Numbered from the stretch's first letter, positions 15,001 to 23,967 are shown. The stretch: 64,000 nt of DNA from Antedon mediterranea (GCF_964355755.1 NC_092674.1:16929001-16993000), one strand, 5' to 3'. Numbers and translations: made by a program. Notes: a model not told the origin generated them from the sequence alone.

Positions 15001-18000
15001 CCTCTCATGTACATGCACGCTGTTGTCACTTTCTGATGCGCACCCTAGAATAATATTCACACAGCACAATTTTTAGTGTTTCTTTTATTTTCATAAAGTC
15101 TGAACACTTACAAGCAAAGTCTAAAGTTCCATATCCAGTATTGCTTTATTTTTGAGCTTACAGATTTGAGCTTCAAAGTGAAGGGATAGTGTATATAACA
15201 AAATCAATGCCTTATACAATTTCTTTTTATTTTAATAATTTGTACTTTTATCAGAGTGCACTTTTATTATACTTACTCCTACCATGCGAAGTATATAACC
15301 ACATATTATGGCAGAAAAAGGCCGTGCAGAGTACAGGTTACTGCCTAGTCACCTATAATTTGTCTTCAGTGATTAATTAAATTCTAGTTTTTGATTATTT
15401 CAAAAGTAATACTCCTATGTGCGCTTTTATTGGGATACCTAGTATCAATATATGTATCCTGTTTTGCTCCTTATGGATTAGACAACTTTAATTAATTAAC
15501 CTACATTATTGTTTTGATCTGTAGTCTAATTTGTTGATTGTAATTTTTTTTTCTTTATTATATCACAATAAAAGTGATTCCTATGAATAAATGAAAATAA
15601 ATAAAACACATTTAAAATTTGTATTTACTTACATAATCTATTGGTTTAGGTTCCAGTTCTGGTGGAAAATCCAACTTTGTTCTGTTACTTTTTTGACATC
15701 CATGGTCATTTGAAACAAAGTTATCATCTTCAGTATATCTATTCAGATCACCTAGAGTATAAATGATTGTATTTTCAAGCAATTGTGATAAAACATATGT
15801 GAATTTAATTTATTAAATGCGTACTGTTTTTCCCCACACATCTGATTTTTAAAATAGGAACAATTGGGTTGCAATGTGTAAACCAACAATGCTGGATGGT
15901 AGGATATAATATAGATTGTAGGTCATAGACTAATAATAATTTTTATTTATTTTTTTGTTAAATTTCAATTCTACGCAAGTAATCGCCACTAAAATCTTAC
16001 AGAACTTAATTACTTGATTTGAACTAGATATGAAATTTGTCATTAACGAATTAGGTGGAACACGCAAATGCAACATGCACACGTTTAGAGCGCAGAGAGT
16101 TGACTATGCCATCCTTAGCCTCCTATCACCTGAAGTATGTATGTAGAATTGATTTTGTGTCATAGTATATAATAGGGACTTTACGAAACACGACGGGAAG
16201 CCATAGGACGGTGCTCATGAATAATTTATGCATGAGCTTTAACAAAATGTGCAGAGCGTGAAATTCTGTCGTCTTAACTTCTTGAACGATAAAGTTGCCA
16301 TTTTCCCATTTACGGAGAAAGACTAGAAATAATGTGTATAACCTTAACCATACAGTTCAAGTTACACTTAAACGTGGAATTTTAAAAACTGTAAATAATA
16401 TTTTAACTTCTAATTTAACTGTTTAATGAAATAACATTTTATTGGGTTAAAGTGGCTGTGTTAAAAGTGGGGTTTGAATGCGAGGCCAAGCTAGGAAAGC
16501 TAGGCCTATGCTGTATCACCAGAGCCAAGCGATTAAAGGGCCCCGCGCCATGAGACAGGGGAGGGATCGGAGAGATATACTGCCGGTTGTGTTGTCTTCG
16601 CAAAGGGGTGCATAAAATAAAGGGCGTGCGAACAATTTTGGCCTTTACAGTATATGAATTCATATCTACAATTCGACAGCTTTCATATACGGTTCAGTGT
16701 TCTCCCCAGGCCTTTGAAGCGTCGTGGTACCGTGATGCTTGGGTTCTCTACCATAGCGGTTTATGGTCGGCCGTGCCGCTTAAAACCTTATCCATGACCC
16801 TTAAAAACATCAACCACAACCAATCAAAAAATAGATTAATAACAGGTACTTTCTAGATCTGAGGAATCTGACACATGCCATGTCTCTCTTTCGATCTCTA
16901 GTTTTAATTGGATCGGTGAAATTTACTCTTTCGTCGGAAAGTATGCACATCATCAAAGGCGCAATTCATTTGCTAGTTGCTTTGATCATATAATATTGTG
17001 CATTCCAATCAAGAAGGTTAAATTTGTTGTTTGCTAGCGCGCTATGACATTTCCTGCCAACTAGATGTGTCCTACTGATGGGGGACTACCTCCTGACGTT
17101 CGCATTGATTGATTAGTTCTTATCACGTATGTTTACCGGCGGAAAAGGTAGGCTACGATCATTTTGATGTTTGCTAGCATGCTATAAAATGTGGTTTCCG
17201 ACTACCTAGAGTTCCCCCTTACGTTCGTAATGAACGCTAAAAAAGTTTCTTATCGCGTATGTTTACAGGCAGAATAGTAGGCTTCGATCGTTTTGCTGTT
17301 TTTTTCATTGGGGATTTCCCCTTGACATTCGTAATGAACGCAAAAAATGTTTCTTATCGCGTATGTTTAACAGCGGAAAAAGGCTACGATCGTTTTGCTG
17401 TTTGCTAGCTCGCTACGGAGTCTCGTTTCCGGCCAAACTAGGTGTCATTCAACATGTATTTTACTTTCGTATGCACTTTGAGGTCCAGAGAATTTGACTA
17501 CATGAATTGGTTTAGGGTGGTCAAACAATCATTTTTTGGCTTGGTTACACATTTTGAAAATGTGGCAAAAGGTCAAAAAGTCAGGGTGAAAGGTTATAAG
17601 ACCGAACACCAATAGGTCCTTATATCTCGACAAAAATTTTGGTCTCAAATTGATCAGAAGGTACACATTTATATTCAGTCTAATGGGACATCTTAGTCAG
17701 AAATGACCGGAAATACCATTTCTGACCCATGGCATGTATGTATCTCTGTAAGTAACTACTGGTCGTAGACACTTGAATTTGGTCTTAAATTGTTCGAAAT
17801 ATATATTTTTTTATTTCTTACACATTTTGAAAAATGTTACAATAGTCAAAGGGTCAATGATTACATAAACAAATATAAATAGGTACTTGTATCTCGGCAA
17901 CCACTGGTCGCAGAAAGTGGTCTCAAAATGTTCAGAAGGCATGCATTCATATTCAGTCTAATGTGGCATTATTTAGTCAAAAATGATCATATCATCATAT

Positions 18001-18206
18001 AAAATAATTATTATATTATAAAATAATTATAAATAATACTTGACAAAATTCTCAACCGACCGACTTCTAAGCTAGTCTCATTGTTTTTTTTTACCATTTT
18101 CCTGTATTGGTGTAGCACTGTTAGATTTTGATTGCTCAAATGTTCCTAAATCTGGATCTGCCCCTTTTGGTACAGGTGAATCCATCTTTGAATCTTCTGT
18201 AGACAT
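1..18206 (-). CDS. DNAH2: Axonemal dynein heavy chain, DNAH2-like, 5' part (11 coding exons, continues off left edge)
   Basis: This gene encodes the N-terminal tail of an inner-arm axonemal dynein heavy chain, a microtubule motor of cilia and flagella. Eleven minus-strand exons join in phase: 18095-18206, 15633-15751, 12153-12504, 11663-11827, 8873-9111, 4984-5175, 4611-4748, 3729-3836, 3324-3529, 1866-1995 and 1-66. They give 1,827 coding bases, or 609 residues. Recognisable tail (DHC_N1) blocks include MVHWTRQIKEVL and GPLEEIEFW in exon 5, FRAGIKDLEVM in exon 10 and AIRRTIDKKTVEVY in exon 11. Order and spacing follow vertebrate DNAH2 as I know it, and I chose DNAH2 over other DNAH paralogues on those blocks. 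The start ATG at 18206 lies two bases inside its exon, so an upstream non-coding exon is expected. The motor domain is outside the window. All junctions are GT-AG except one GC-AG. Family is near certain; the paralogue is likely. Confidence 0.9.
67..1865. other. DNAH2 intron 10: non-coding with a dispersed repeat
   Basis: There is no supportable gene inside. Short open frames lack conserved motifs. It contains the repeat described at 328-690 and otherwise featureless AT-rich sequence. Confidence 0.7.
328..690 (+). repeat. Dispersed repeat, copy 1 (pairs with 17469-17807)
   Basis: The text from GTATGCACTTTGAGGTCCAG through GGTCTCAAATTGTTCG recurs in the same orientation at 17469-17807, with moderate divergence and small indels. 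An inverted scrap of the same family (ATTAGACTGAATATGAATGC) lies near 862-882. No terminal repeats or coding capacity are visible. Confidence 0.8.
1866..1995 (-). CDS. DNAH2: DNAH2-like exon 10
   Basis: One base completes Arg, then FRAGIKDLEVMVQNVIT and GVELLDAFQHLSARE. The donor is GTAGTT and the exit phase is 0. This block is strongly conserved among dynein heavy chains. Confidence 0.93.
1996..3323. other. DNAH2 intron 9: non-coding with a low-complexity GGGGACA-type repeat
   Basis: At 2040-2200 there is a degenerate run of GGGACA/CCCCTATTAAG units, apparently alternating in orientation. The remainder is AT-rich. No gene is supportable. Confidence 0.6.
3324..3529 (-). CDS. DNAH2: DNAH2-like exon 9
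   Basis: It starts VCECQRHFARREDG and contains LLEIEGTFEKNL and ILDVKATTWHDDYN. It ends in phase 2 at GTGAGA. The motifs correspond to the conserved FARWEDG and WHEDYN blocks of DNAH2. Confidence 0.93.
3729..3836 (-). CDS. DNAH2: DNAH2-like exon 8, followed by a GC donor
   Basis: Thirty-six codons ending FIQRCRDLLE, including GWVLDQTSIFAQV. The 5' splice site reads AG|GCAAGT, a GC donor with otherwise ideal consensus. The only nearby GT would shift the frame, so GC use is required. Confidence 0.92.
4416..4478. repeat. Perfect 25-bp inverted repeat in DNAH2 intron 7
   Basis: Bases 4416-4440 and 4454-4478 are exact reverse complements, separated by 13 bases. The arm includes GTAGGTCAAGTGTTATT. 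As RNA it would form a long hairpin. It may be a tiny MITE or snapback remnant; no small-RNA family was recognised. Confidence 0.85.
4611..4748 (-). CDS. DNAH2: DNAH2-like exon 7
   Basis: Forty-six codons, LSNEIIHRCCKEINLDKL through NSWKETYRW, with donor GTAAGG. The NEII..CC..I.LD pattern is characteristic of this part of the tail. Both borders are phase 0. Confidence 0.92.
4984..5175 (-). CDS. DNAH2: DNAH2-like exon 6
   Basis: Sixty-four codons beginning DGSAKAQSNLKFLSTL and ending RERLTGLFRK, with donor GTTAGT. Both borders are phase 0. The preceding intron (5176-8872) is enlarged by a MITE and by one end of a foldback-type element. Confidence 0.92.
5385..5775 (-). repeat. Two diverged copies of a tRNA-like SINE fragment
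   Basis: On the minus strand 5640-5725 holds an A-box-like TGGCTCAGTGG and a B-box-like GATCGAGTCTC. The flanking text GAGCCATATACAC..TGAATAAAA recurs near 5460-5485. I read this as two adjacent, decayed tRNA-derived SINE pieces. No cloverleaf with paired arms can be drawn, so it is not called a tRNA. Confidence 0.45.
5776..6976. other. DNAH2 intron 5, left part: simple repeat, otherwise no feature
   Basis: At 6238-6295 there is a short degenerate run of CCTAAGA/ACCTAAG units. It is interior and imperfect, so not telomeric. The rest is AT-rich with no supportable gene. Confidence 0.55.
6977..7533. mobile_element. MITE-like element with ~20-bp terminal inverted repeats
   Basis: The left end TTAAAGATGTATTGTCCCTT is mirrored by AAGGGACAATACATCTTTAA at the right end, about 557 bp apart. 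The interior is AT-rich and non-coding. A TA-type target duplication is possible but hard to delimit. It lies in DNAH2 intron 5. Confidence 0.75.
7758..8466 (+). mobile_element. Solo end of the foldback-like element, with ~97-bp tandem units
   Basis: It begins GAGGTATATTCAGAGCGTC, the same terminus as the complete element at 21640. From about 7870 it runs through roughly six tandem units of 97-100 bp. Each unit contains GAGCACAGTGATATAAAAT and CACTGTGCTCAAGTGG, which are partly complementary. The opposite arm is absent. Open frames across the array are repeat translation, not genes. Confidence 0.8.
8873..9111 (-). CDS. DNAH2: DNAH2-like exon 5, start of the DHC_N1 tail region
   Basis: The acceptor ends CTGCAG, then TAMVHWTRQIKEVL, GPLEEIEFWHNRC, DLSGISEQL and KSSYVTPF. 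These are hallmark axonemal dynein tail motifs and the clearest protein match in this gene. The donor is GTGTTT and the exit phase is 0. Confidence 0.95.
9440..10075 (+). pseudogene. LINE 3'-end fragment (non-LTR reverse transcriptase C-terminus)
   Basis: Translating across frameshifts gives a FDYCSCIW-like string near 9475-9500 and EAWNELPNEIK near 9985-10010. Both are typical of the C-terminal part of CR1/L2-like non-LTR ORF2 proteins. An (ATT)-rich patch at 9708-9748 interrupts it. It is decayed and lies in DNAH2 intron 4. Confidence 0.5.
10076..11374. other. DNAH2 intron 4, remainder: no recognisable feature
   Basis: AT-rich sequence with short unsupported reading frames and scattered AGGCCTA-type palindromes near 10620-10675. 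Confidence 0.55.
11375..11610 (+). repeat. Dispersed repeat family, partial copy (see 62868-64000)
   Basis: The stretch from GCGGAAAACTCCTTGTGATTGT through AACGTGACTTGTGCGCGATTT aligns in order with 62940-63155. That includes the shared AACATAACATTTCGTAACTTT. It ends about 50 bp before exon 4 of the dynein gene. Confidence 0.8.
11663..11827 (-). CDS. DNAH2: DNAH2-like exon 4
   Basis: It completes the SIRN motif begun in exon 3 and includes HTVLYIPNE and AAKDKELVQRLE. Phase 1 on both sides. Two donors are possible: GTAGGT at 11662 keeps frame with exon 5, while GTAAAA at 11658 would break it. Confidence 0.88.
12153..12504 (-). CDS. DNAH2: DNAH2-like exon 3
   Basis: At 117 codons this is the longest coding exon here. 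It begins RAYVKARATLQELKSDLW and ends KSWPDS across the junction (donor GTATCC, a weak match). It matches the DNAH2 N-terminal segment in which a VQYGT-like string precedes a WPxSIRN string. It leaves in phase 1. Confidence 0.85.
12947..13718. mobile_element. MITE with TIRs and internal 17-bp triplet, TA-flanked
   Basis: The left end TACCGTAGTTCCTCGGGTAT and the right end ATACCCGGGGAACTACGGTA are inverted copies. Just inside the left end, a 17-bp unit containing CTCGGGTATAATCCCAC is repeated three times in tandem. The interior is non-coding with AGGCCTA palindromes. TA at both ends fits a Tc1/mariner-type target duplication. It lies in DNAH2 intron 2. Confidence 0.8.
13770..13860 (-). repeat. 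tRNA-derived SINE fragment
   Basis: On the minus strand it carries GGTTCAACTCC, an excellent RNA polymerase III B box, preceded about 45-50 bases upstream by a weak A-box-like GTTTGGGGTAATG. The cloverleaf is too degenerate for a functional tRNA. Confidence 0.5.
14211..14233. repeat. 23-bp near-perfect palindrome
   Basis: TATACCCGGTA and TACCGGGTATA flank a single central C. A third half-site, TACCGGGTATG, follows at about 14268. It resembles an end fragment of a MITE, but no partner end was found. Confidence 0.6.
14234..15632. other. DNAH2 intron 2, remainder: no recognisable feature
   Basis: AT-rich. Several short open frames are present but show no conserved motifs or splice context. Confidence 0.55.
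15633..15751 (-). CDS. DNAH2: DNAH2-like exon 2
   Basis: The exon enters in phase 1 and leaves in phase 0 at the strong donor GTAAGT. It encodes 39 residues ending EPKPIDY. The sequence is weakly conserved, so its support is the splice signals and unbroken phase with both neighbours. Confidence 0.7.
15752..17027. other. DNAH2 intron 1, left part: no recognisable feature
   Basis: Non-coding. Overlapping opposite-strand frames near 16439-16856 have no recognisable protein content. Confidence 0.5.
17028..17460. repeat. Degenerate tandem repeat, about three units of 110-140 bp
   Basis: The blocks GTTTGCTAGC, TTCGTAATGAACGC, TTATCGCGTATGTTTA and CTACGATCGTTTTGCTGTTT recur in order at 17028, about 17168 and about 17298. 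The units differ by indels. Nothing in it looks coding. Confidence 0.7.
17469..17807 (+). repeat. Dispersed repeat, copy 2 (pairs with 328-690)
   Basis: Same orientation and order of blocks as copy 1. It is followed at 17813-17975 by a second partial run of the same family, so this copy is internally duplicated. Confidence 0.8.
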
Positions 18207-18208
18207 TT
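18095..18208 (-). CDS. DNAH2: DNAH2-like exon 1 (first coding exon)
   Basis: The acceptor CAG ends at 18209. After two bases the ATG follows at 18206-18204. It encodes 37 residues beginning MSTEDSKMDSPVPKG, polar and poorly conserved as expected for the extreme N-terminus, and ends in phase 1 at donor GTAAAA. The two bases before ATG and the upstream acceptor show that the 5' UTR is spliced. Confidence 0.75.
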
Positions 18209-18319
18209 CTGGAAAATAAAAAAAATGTTCAGATAAACAATGGTATTGGTGGCAGTCATAGTGTTAATCAACTATCAAGTGGATCAATATACCAATATAA
18301 AACGGAACACAATACATAT

Positions 18320-18424
18320 ACAAATGTTTACTGGGATGAGGAGCATTGTTAAAAATATAGCCCAAGGTCATCTGGTGACTATATTATCTCCCGATCCAGA
18401 TCACTGAGCCCAGTAAATATTTGT
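18320..18424. repeat. Short inverted-repeat element upstream of the DNAH2 start
   Basis: ACAAATGTTTACTGGG (18320-18335) and CCCAGTAAATATTTGT (18409-18424) are inverted copies with one mismatch, 73 bp apart. It lies between the first coding exon and the presumed promoter. Confidence 0.6.
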
Positions 18425-19005
18425 TTTATACACCATACCACACAATTCGGTTGTAGGCTAGGCCGAAGCGAACGCATAACATGGACTTGGTTGGAGTAGG
18501 CCTAGCTAGTGGCATGCACAGTTCATCATTCATTCACCGAGGAGAAGCAACATCATCAAATTAGTCGCTTCCAGATAAACAACAATTTTCCCAAAATACT
18601 TTATTTGTTTCTTCATATTTTAACTGGCAACTAAACTTACTACATTCAGTCTAAGTTAGCTACATCTACACAAGTTTTAAATACCATCGTAGGCTAGCAA
18701 CACAATCGTCGTTGAAAGATGCCGGAATATAACATTAACATAAAGTATATCATTTCATCCTTTTAAATAATCTTTTGAGATGACCTGGAATTGTGTAACC
18801 AGAGTCCGGAAATGCAAGCTGGTGTAAACAACATAAAAAATTCGCTAACCCACCCAGGTAATGTGGAATGTATTTAGCTTCAAGTCAACCCGGGACGAAC
18901 CTGTGTATTCGCGGTTTAAACAGTCCCGCATATGTTTTCCTCGGTTGGTTGGTTGCTTTCCTCGCTCACTATACTGTTCAGTCAATTTTGCAACTACAGA
19001 AAATT
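18425..19005. promoter_or_regulatory. Presumed promoter/5' UTR region between DNAH2 and a divergent candidate gene
   Basis: The dynein 5' UTR must be spliced from somewhere here, and the divergent candidate gene starts at 19006. No TATA box or transcription start can be fixed from sequence alone. The call rests only on position. Confidence 0.3.
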
Positions 19006-20905
19006 ATGGCCATAGAACTAGCTGGTAGGTGACATCTAGATCAGTTTAATTGATAAAAAATGTCAGCATCAGAAACGTTTTTTTTTTACCCGCAACTCAT
19101 AATTTGCGGAACGGTGGTTTACAACATAATGGTCTGATCTACCGATTTCTGCTGTCGGATTCTTATAAAAGTCATTAAGTGATGGCGAAATGTAAATAAG
19201 GTCCAAAATACATTCTTTGATTTAATTCTTAAGTATATTGGTATCTTCCATTTTATATGTTGTAATACATGTATTGACAGAAATACATCGTCATAATATG
19301 GCCACTCAAGGATTTTTTTCTCACTTGTACTAGTTAATAAAATTTATTAGAGTGCATCTCGCTTATCCGTTCCCTATTTTCTCCAAGATTTTAATATTTT
19401 TTTTACTCAATCAATTCTCTTTTACATGAGACATAATTGTATGACGTCATCATATGGCCAGTTGAATTAAAAAAGTCGGATTTTCATCTTTTTCGTAAAA
19501 AGTTAATAAATTCTTCAAATGGGTCTCATAATTTCTTCTATTCTACACTGTATATATTATACAGCAGTGTAAATACTCCATATATTTACTTCATGCTGTT
19601 CACATGTGCATGTTTTTGAAATATAGTTTATTATATCATTTGCCAATCTGTAAACATTTTCGCCCATGGCATGGTGTCCAATTTTCTTCCAAATCTTATA
19701 TATTTTTGCTGAAATCATATCTTCTGAAATTTTCATCTTCTTGTTTGATTTTCATCATCATCATACCAAAAAATCAACATATGTGGGTTCCATAATTTCA
19801 CCTGCTACAATGTACGGTATTATTATAGATACAGTACTGTATATACACACAGCAGGCAAAGAACATTAATTCTAAACCGCCCGGTGATATACTGAAATTT
19901 AATTAATTAATTTGAAACGATAAAGATGAGGAAATACAGTACTGTATATAGATATACAGTACTGTATATACAGTATTGTATACTGTAAACCCCAACATTT
20001 TCGCGCAGCCTTTATTTTCGCGACTTTTTGCATTTTTGCGCACACCACAGATACGTAAAGTGGGAAGACCATTTTTGCAATTAATTTTTCATCAAAAATA
20101 CGCGCGATTGTCCAATTTGACGTGCTCGTATGCCATGATTTTAAGTCGAAATTGTTTAAAAGTTAGTAAAATTACTAGAAAAGGCTGGAAAAACATAATT
20201 CAAGCAAAAACAATATGTCTTTAACGCTACGTGCACACCACGTGCATGAAAATTTGCGCATGCATGGACATTTTTACATGCTTAAAATGAAATGAAACAC
20301 ATAGAAATTGATTTTTCGCATATTTCATTTTTAAACGCGTAACTTTCTGTGTAACAATATAACATGCCATTTTTTTTCAACAAAAATTTAGCGCATGATA
20401 TAAATTATACTTTTGCTAAGTTTCAATTTAAAATTGTTGTTTCGTTTTTGTAAGTCACATTGTGCAATTGTAAATGTCATCAATGAAAATGTTAGCTGCA
20501 CAACTTGATGATATGTTGAGAAAGTTCCAAAATATTATTGCAAGTTTTAGAGATACGCGAGACACAAAAACTAAACTAGAGAGTAAGAATTTGTTACTGT
20601 ATTTTCTTGCCTAATAAAATCTGAAAACTAGCCTATTTATTTTGCTTTATATCAATTATCATTTACTAGATAGTATGCTCGCTTCGCTCGCGTACCATCT
20701 AGGTCGTGCCCACAGATGCTTCTCGAATACATATAATAGTGATTTCAGCGTTAAAAAACTGGCGACTTCAAATGTACATGCAGGACTCGACAATAATACA
20801 TGTCGTTTACAGGAACGAATAAATAGACACAGTGATTTATTATGTACTAAACTAAAATTAGCACACTGGGAATTACTTCCGAAAGAGAAACTTGTCACAA
20901 AATAA
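19006..20905 (+). pseudogene. Candidate three-exon coiled-coil gene with a frame conflict
   Basis: A short first exon (19006-19024, MAIELA plus G) ends at donor GTAGGT. A second (20496-20582) continues AAQLDDMLRKFQNIIASF to donor GTAAGA. A third (20749-20905) follows TTTCAG and encodes NVHAGLDNNTCRLQERINR and KLKLAHWELLPKEK before TAA. Exons 1 and 2 join in phase. Exon 3 reads in its coiled-coil-like frame only if one base is missing near AAAAAACTGG (20754-20763). I see this as a real small gene with an assembly error, or a pseudogene. The helical, charged sequence suggests a coiled coil, but I do not recognise the family. The acceptor of exon 2 has a poor pyrimidine tract. Confidence 0.35.
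19260..20470. repeat. Dispersed non-coding repeat family, rearranged copy
   Basis: Bases 19270-19460 align directly with 63690-63900 (GTCAT.ATATGGCCA, AGAGTGCATCTC, TTATCCGTT, GACGTCATCAT). Bases 20080-20230 align in inverted orientation with 63440-63545 (GACGTGCTCGTATG, AAATTACTAGAAAAGGCT). The interior 19830-19985 has a CAGTACTGTATA microsatellite. Open frames here are unsupported. Confidence 0.65.
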
Positions 20906-21014
20906 GACCAATTGTTTTGTAACAAACTGAATTTGTATTTTGTATGTAACATTATGGTTGATAGATGGGGAAGAGGATGGGTGTGCAAAGACGAAAATTT
21001 TTTTAATGTATTCT

Positions 21015-21360
21015 TTATCCATTTAGGCCTAGGCCTAGGCCTAGTAACGAAATATTAATTGTTTTCATGTTTTACAAATAATATACACTAAACACAGTAA
21101 AACATTGCGATTTAATACTTTGTTGAAACTGTCACCGTCATAGTCGATTGAAAATACTTAGTACAGTACATGTAACGATACATCACTAATACGACGTTTA
21201 TATTTTTTTGTAATTATATTATTAATGCCTAAAAATCCCGCCTAGCCTAGCCCTATACTAGCCTATCTATAGGCCTAGCTAGGTAGGCCTCTAATAGCTA
21301 GTAATAGGCCTAGCCTACAAAAGAATTCTTATTAGGGCCTACCCTAGGCCTACCTTTTTT
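21015..21360. repeat. Cluster of AGGCCTA palindromes
   Basis: TAGGCCTAGGCCTAGG at about 21025 and many TAGGCCTA/GGCCTAGC variants at 21230-21355. The same word occurs singly across the left 22 kb (for example 13081-13110 and 13520-13560). It seems to be a species-level oligonucleotide preference or short satellite. Confidence 0.6.
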
Positions 21361-21739
21361 TCTCACAAACACTTTTATAAAAAAATAAAATAACTGTGTG
21401 TGGTTTAAATAAACGAACTGCAGTGCAGCGTTTAGAGAGAGAAGATGGGGCTAGCCTTTTTAGGCCTAGCTAGGTCCCGGCTTATACAATCTTTCGATGA
21501 TAAACACACTTTACTGCGCCTCTCTCTCCTAGCAACCGCCGACGATGTAGGGTAGATGTATTTTCGGATCACGGCCGGGCAGTTGTTTTGGTGGTGGTAC
21601 GCTGTTGGTAAATAGAGACGTACGTACAGGTATAATATTGAGGTATATTCAGAGCGTCATTTCGACGATCAAGCATTCTCTACTTCTACGGAGCGCCATT
21701 TATGCCTTTATTTACTTCTGAAATAGAAATAGTACTACG

Positions 21740-22440
21740 GTAGCTGCTCCAGTGGACCAAATTTAGCACCGGTGGAGCACAGTGATATAAAATAGAAAAA
21801 GTCACTAATTGTAATACCTTTTCGTATGTTAATACACTGTGCTCAAGTGGACCCAATTTGGAGCCTTGGGAGCATAGTGATATAAAATGGAAATAAGTCA
21901 ATGAATTTTAATATTTCGTATGTTAATACACTGTGCTCAAGTGGATCCAATTTGGAGCCAGTGGAGCACAGTGATATAAAATAGAAATAAGTCACTGAAT
22001 TTTAATATCTTTTCGTACGTTAATACACTGTGCTCAAGTGGACCCAATTTGGAGCCAGTGGAGCACAGTGATATAAAATAGAAAAAAGTCACTGAATTTT
22101 AATATTTTTTCGTATGTTAATACACTGTGCTCAAGTGGACCCAATTTGGAGCCAGTGGAGCACAGTGATATAAAATAGAAAAAAGTCACTGAATTTTAAT
22201 ATTTTTCGTATGTTAATACACTGTGCTCAAGTGGACCCAATTTGGAGCCAGTGGAGCACTGTGATATAAAATAGAAGTCACTGAATGTTAATATCTTTTC
22301 GTATGTTAATACACTGTGCTCAAGTGGACCTAATTTGGCGCGCGCGCCAGTGAGCACAGTGATATAAAATAGAAAAAAGTCACTAAATTATAATATCTTT
22401 TCGTATTTTAATACACTGTGCTCAAGTGGACCCAATTTGG
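21740..22440 (+). repeat. Left-arm tandem array of ~97-bp units
   Basis: About seven units with GTGGACCCAATTTGGAGCC, GAGCACAGTGATATAAAAT and TAATATCTTTTCGTATG in fixed order. One unit carries a GCGCGCGCC variant at about 22339, matched at 24334-24343 in the opposite arm. Confidence 0.85.
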
Positions 22441-23535
22441 CACCAATGGGAGCACAGGGAAAAAGTCACATACAAAAACATCGAGAAAAAATACTTCTGG
22501 AATTTAAAAATATTTCAAACTTGGTATATTTGTTCAATATCGGTTACTCCATCCGTAAACCAAAAGAAAAAATAGTTTCAAGCCACATCAGTGATTTTAA
22601 TAACTTGCGTAAGATAATACTTATGAAAAAACATACAATTACGACACATATATTAAACTCTAATAATGATTTTTACAACAAAAAACGGTTAGGAATTCGA
22701 TTTTTCCCTGTAAATTGAGCAACTAAAATAAAAAATATACCAAGAAATATATATTGAATTCGAGGTGTATTTTTTTTTTACAAAAGAAATGTTCGTATGT
22801 TAATACACTGTGCTCCAGTTGATCCAATTTGGCACCAATTGGAGCACAGGGAAATAGTCACATACAAAAACATCGAGAAAGAATACTTCTGGATTTCAAA
22901 AATATTTCAAACTTGGTATATAATGTTCAATATCGGTTACTCCATCTGTAAAGCAAAAGAAAAAATAGTTTCAAGCCATATCAGTGATTTTAGTAATTTT
23001 CGTTCGTTTAAAATGTATATTTATGATAGAACATAGAATTCCAACACATTTTTTAAACTTTAAATTTTGATCGTCATCAAATAATTGTCCTACACATTTT
23101 AAATTTGGTAGTATAGCCTACGTTCAATAGGTTACTACACGTTCAATAATGTTACTACATAATTCATATTTTTAACATATGTCTTTTTTTTAATCGCTAA
23201 AGTTTAAAAAAATGTGTTGGAATTTTATGTTCTTTCATAAGTATTTATCTTAGACAAACGCAAGTTATTAAAATCACTGATGTGGCTTGAAACTAATTTT
23301 TCTTTTGCATTACGGATGGAGTAACCGATATTGAACTTATATACCAAGTTTGAAATATTTTTGAATTCGATAAATAAAGTTTTTGTATGTGACTATTTCC
23401 CTGTGCTCCACTGGCGCCAAATTGGATCCACTGGAGCACAGTGTATTAACATACGAACATTTCTTTTGTAAAAAAAAAATACTCCTTGATTTCAATATAT
23501 ATTTCTAGGTATATTTTAAATTTAAGTTGCTCAAT

Positions 23536-23967
23536 ATTGAGAGACCACGTAAAATTGCACAACGTATTATTAAAGCTGATCTAACGCCTTGTTCATTTAT
23601 CTATGAAAAGAGTATTCTAAAAAAAGTAAACAATATTATGAAAGACCCCACTCATCCGTTACATTACTGTTATAACTTAAATAGATCAGGCATTAGGCTA
23701 CGACCTCCAAGAGCAAATCTTTGTAGAACTAGAAAATCCTTCGTTGTAAATAGCATTCATATTTTTAATTCTAATGTAAGACGTTAATGCAATTTTTAAT
23801 AGTTTTACATTTTTAACAGTATTTTTAACTTTTTATCTTGTATTTTTAATCTGTTATAATACTGCACGTTTTTAAATTTTTGCAATACTGTTGTTTTAAT
23901 CTACCAAGCAAAGTGAATTTCCATTTTTATGGACAAATAAAAATTTCTTGAATCTTGAATCTTGAAT
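23536..23967 (+). mobile_element. 5'-truncated LINE insertion in the right arm, with TSD CAAT
   Basis: The left arm preserves the uninterrupted sequence, so the insertion can be cut out exactly. It is flanked by CAAT at 23532-23535 and 23968-23971. It encodes the last ~84 residues of a non-LTR ORF2 (HPLHYCYNLNRSGIRLRPP and KSFVVNSIHIFN), then a 3' UTR with GGACAAATAAA and a terminal TTGAATC repeat, as in CR1-like LINEs. Confidence 0.85.
23539..23787 (+). pseudogene. Non-LTR retrotransposon ORF2 C-terminal fragment
   Basis: Open to the natural stop at 23785-23787. The RSGIRLR...SFVVNSI pattern is the usual C-terminus of CR1/L2-type ORF2. Reverse transcriptase and endonuclease are missing because of 5' truncation on insertion. 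Confidence 0.7.

Noticed and set aside
16439-16856. Overlapping frames on both strands (74 and 89 codons)
   Set aside because: No motifs, no splice context linking them to neighbours, and they oppose each other.
21740-22440. Regular repeat array considered as a CRISPR
   Set aside because: The genome is eukaryotic, units are ~97 bp with no unique spacers, and the array mirrors one at 24240-24960.
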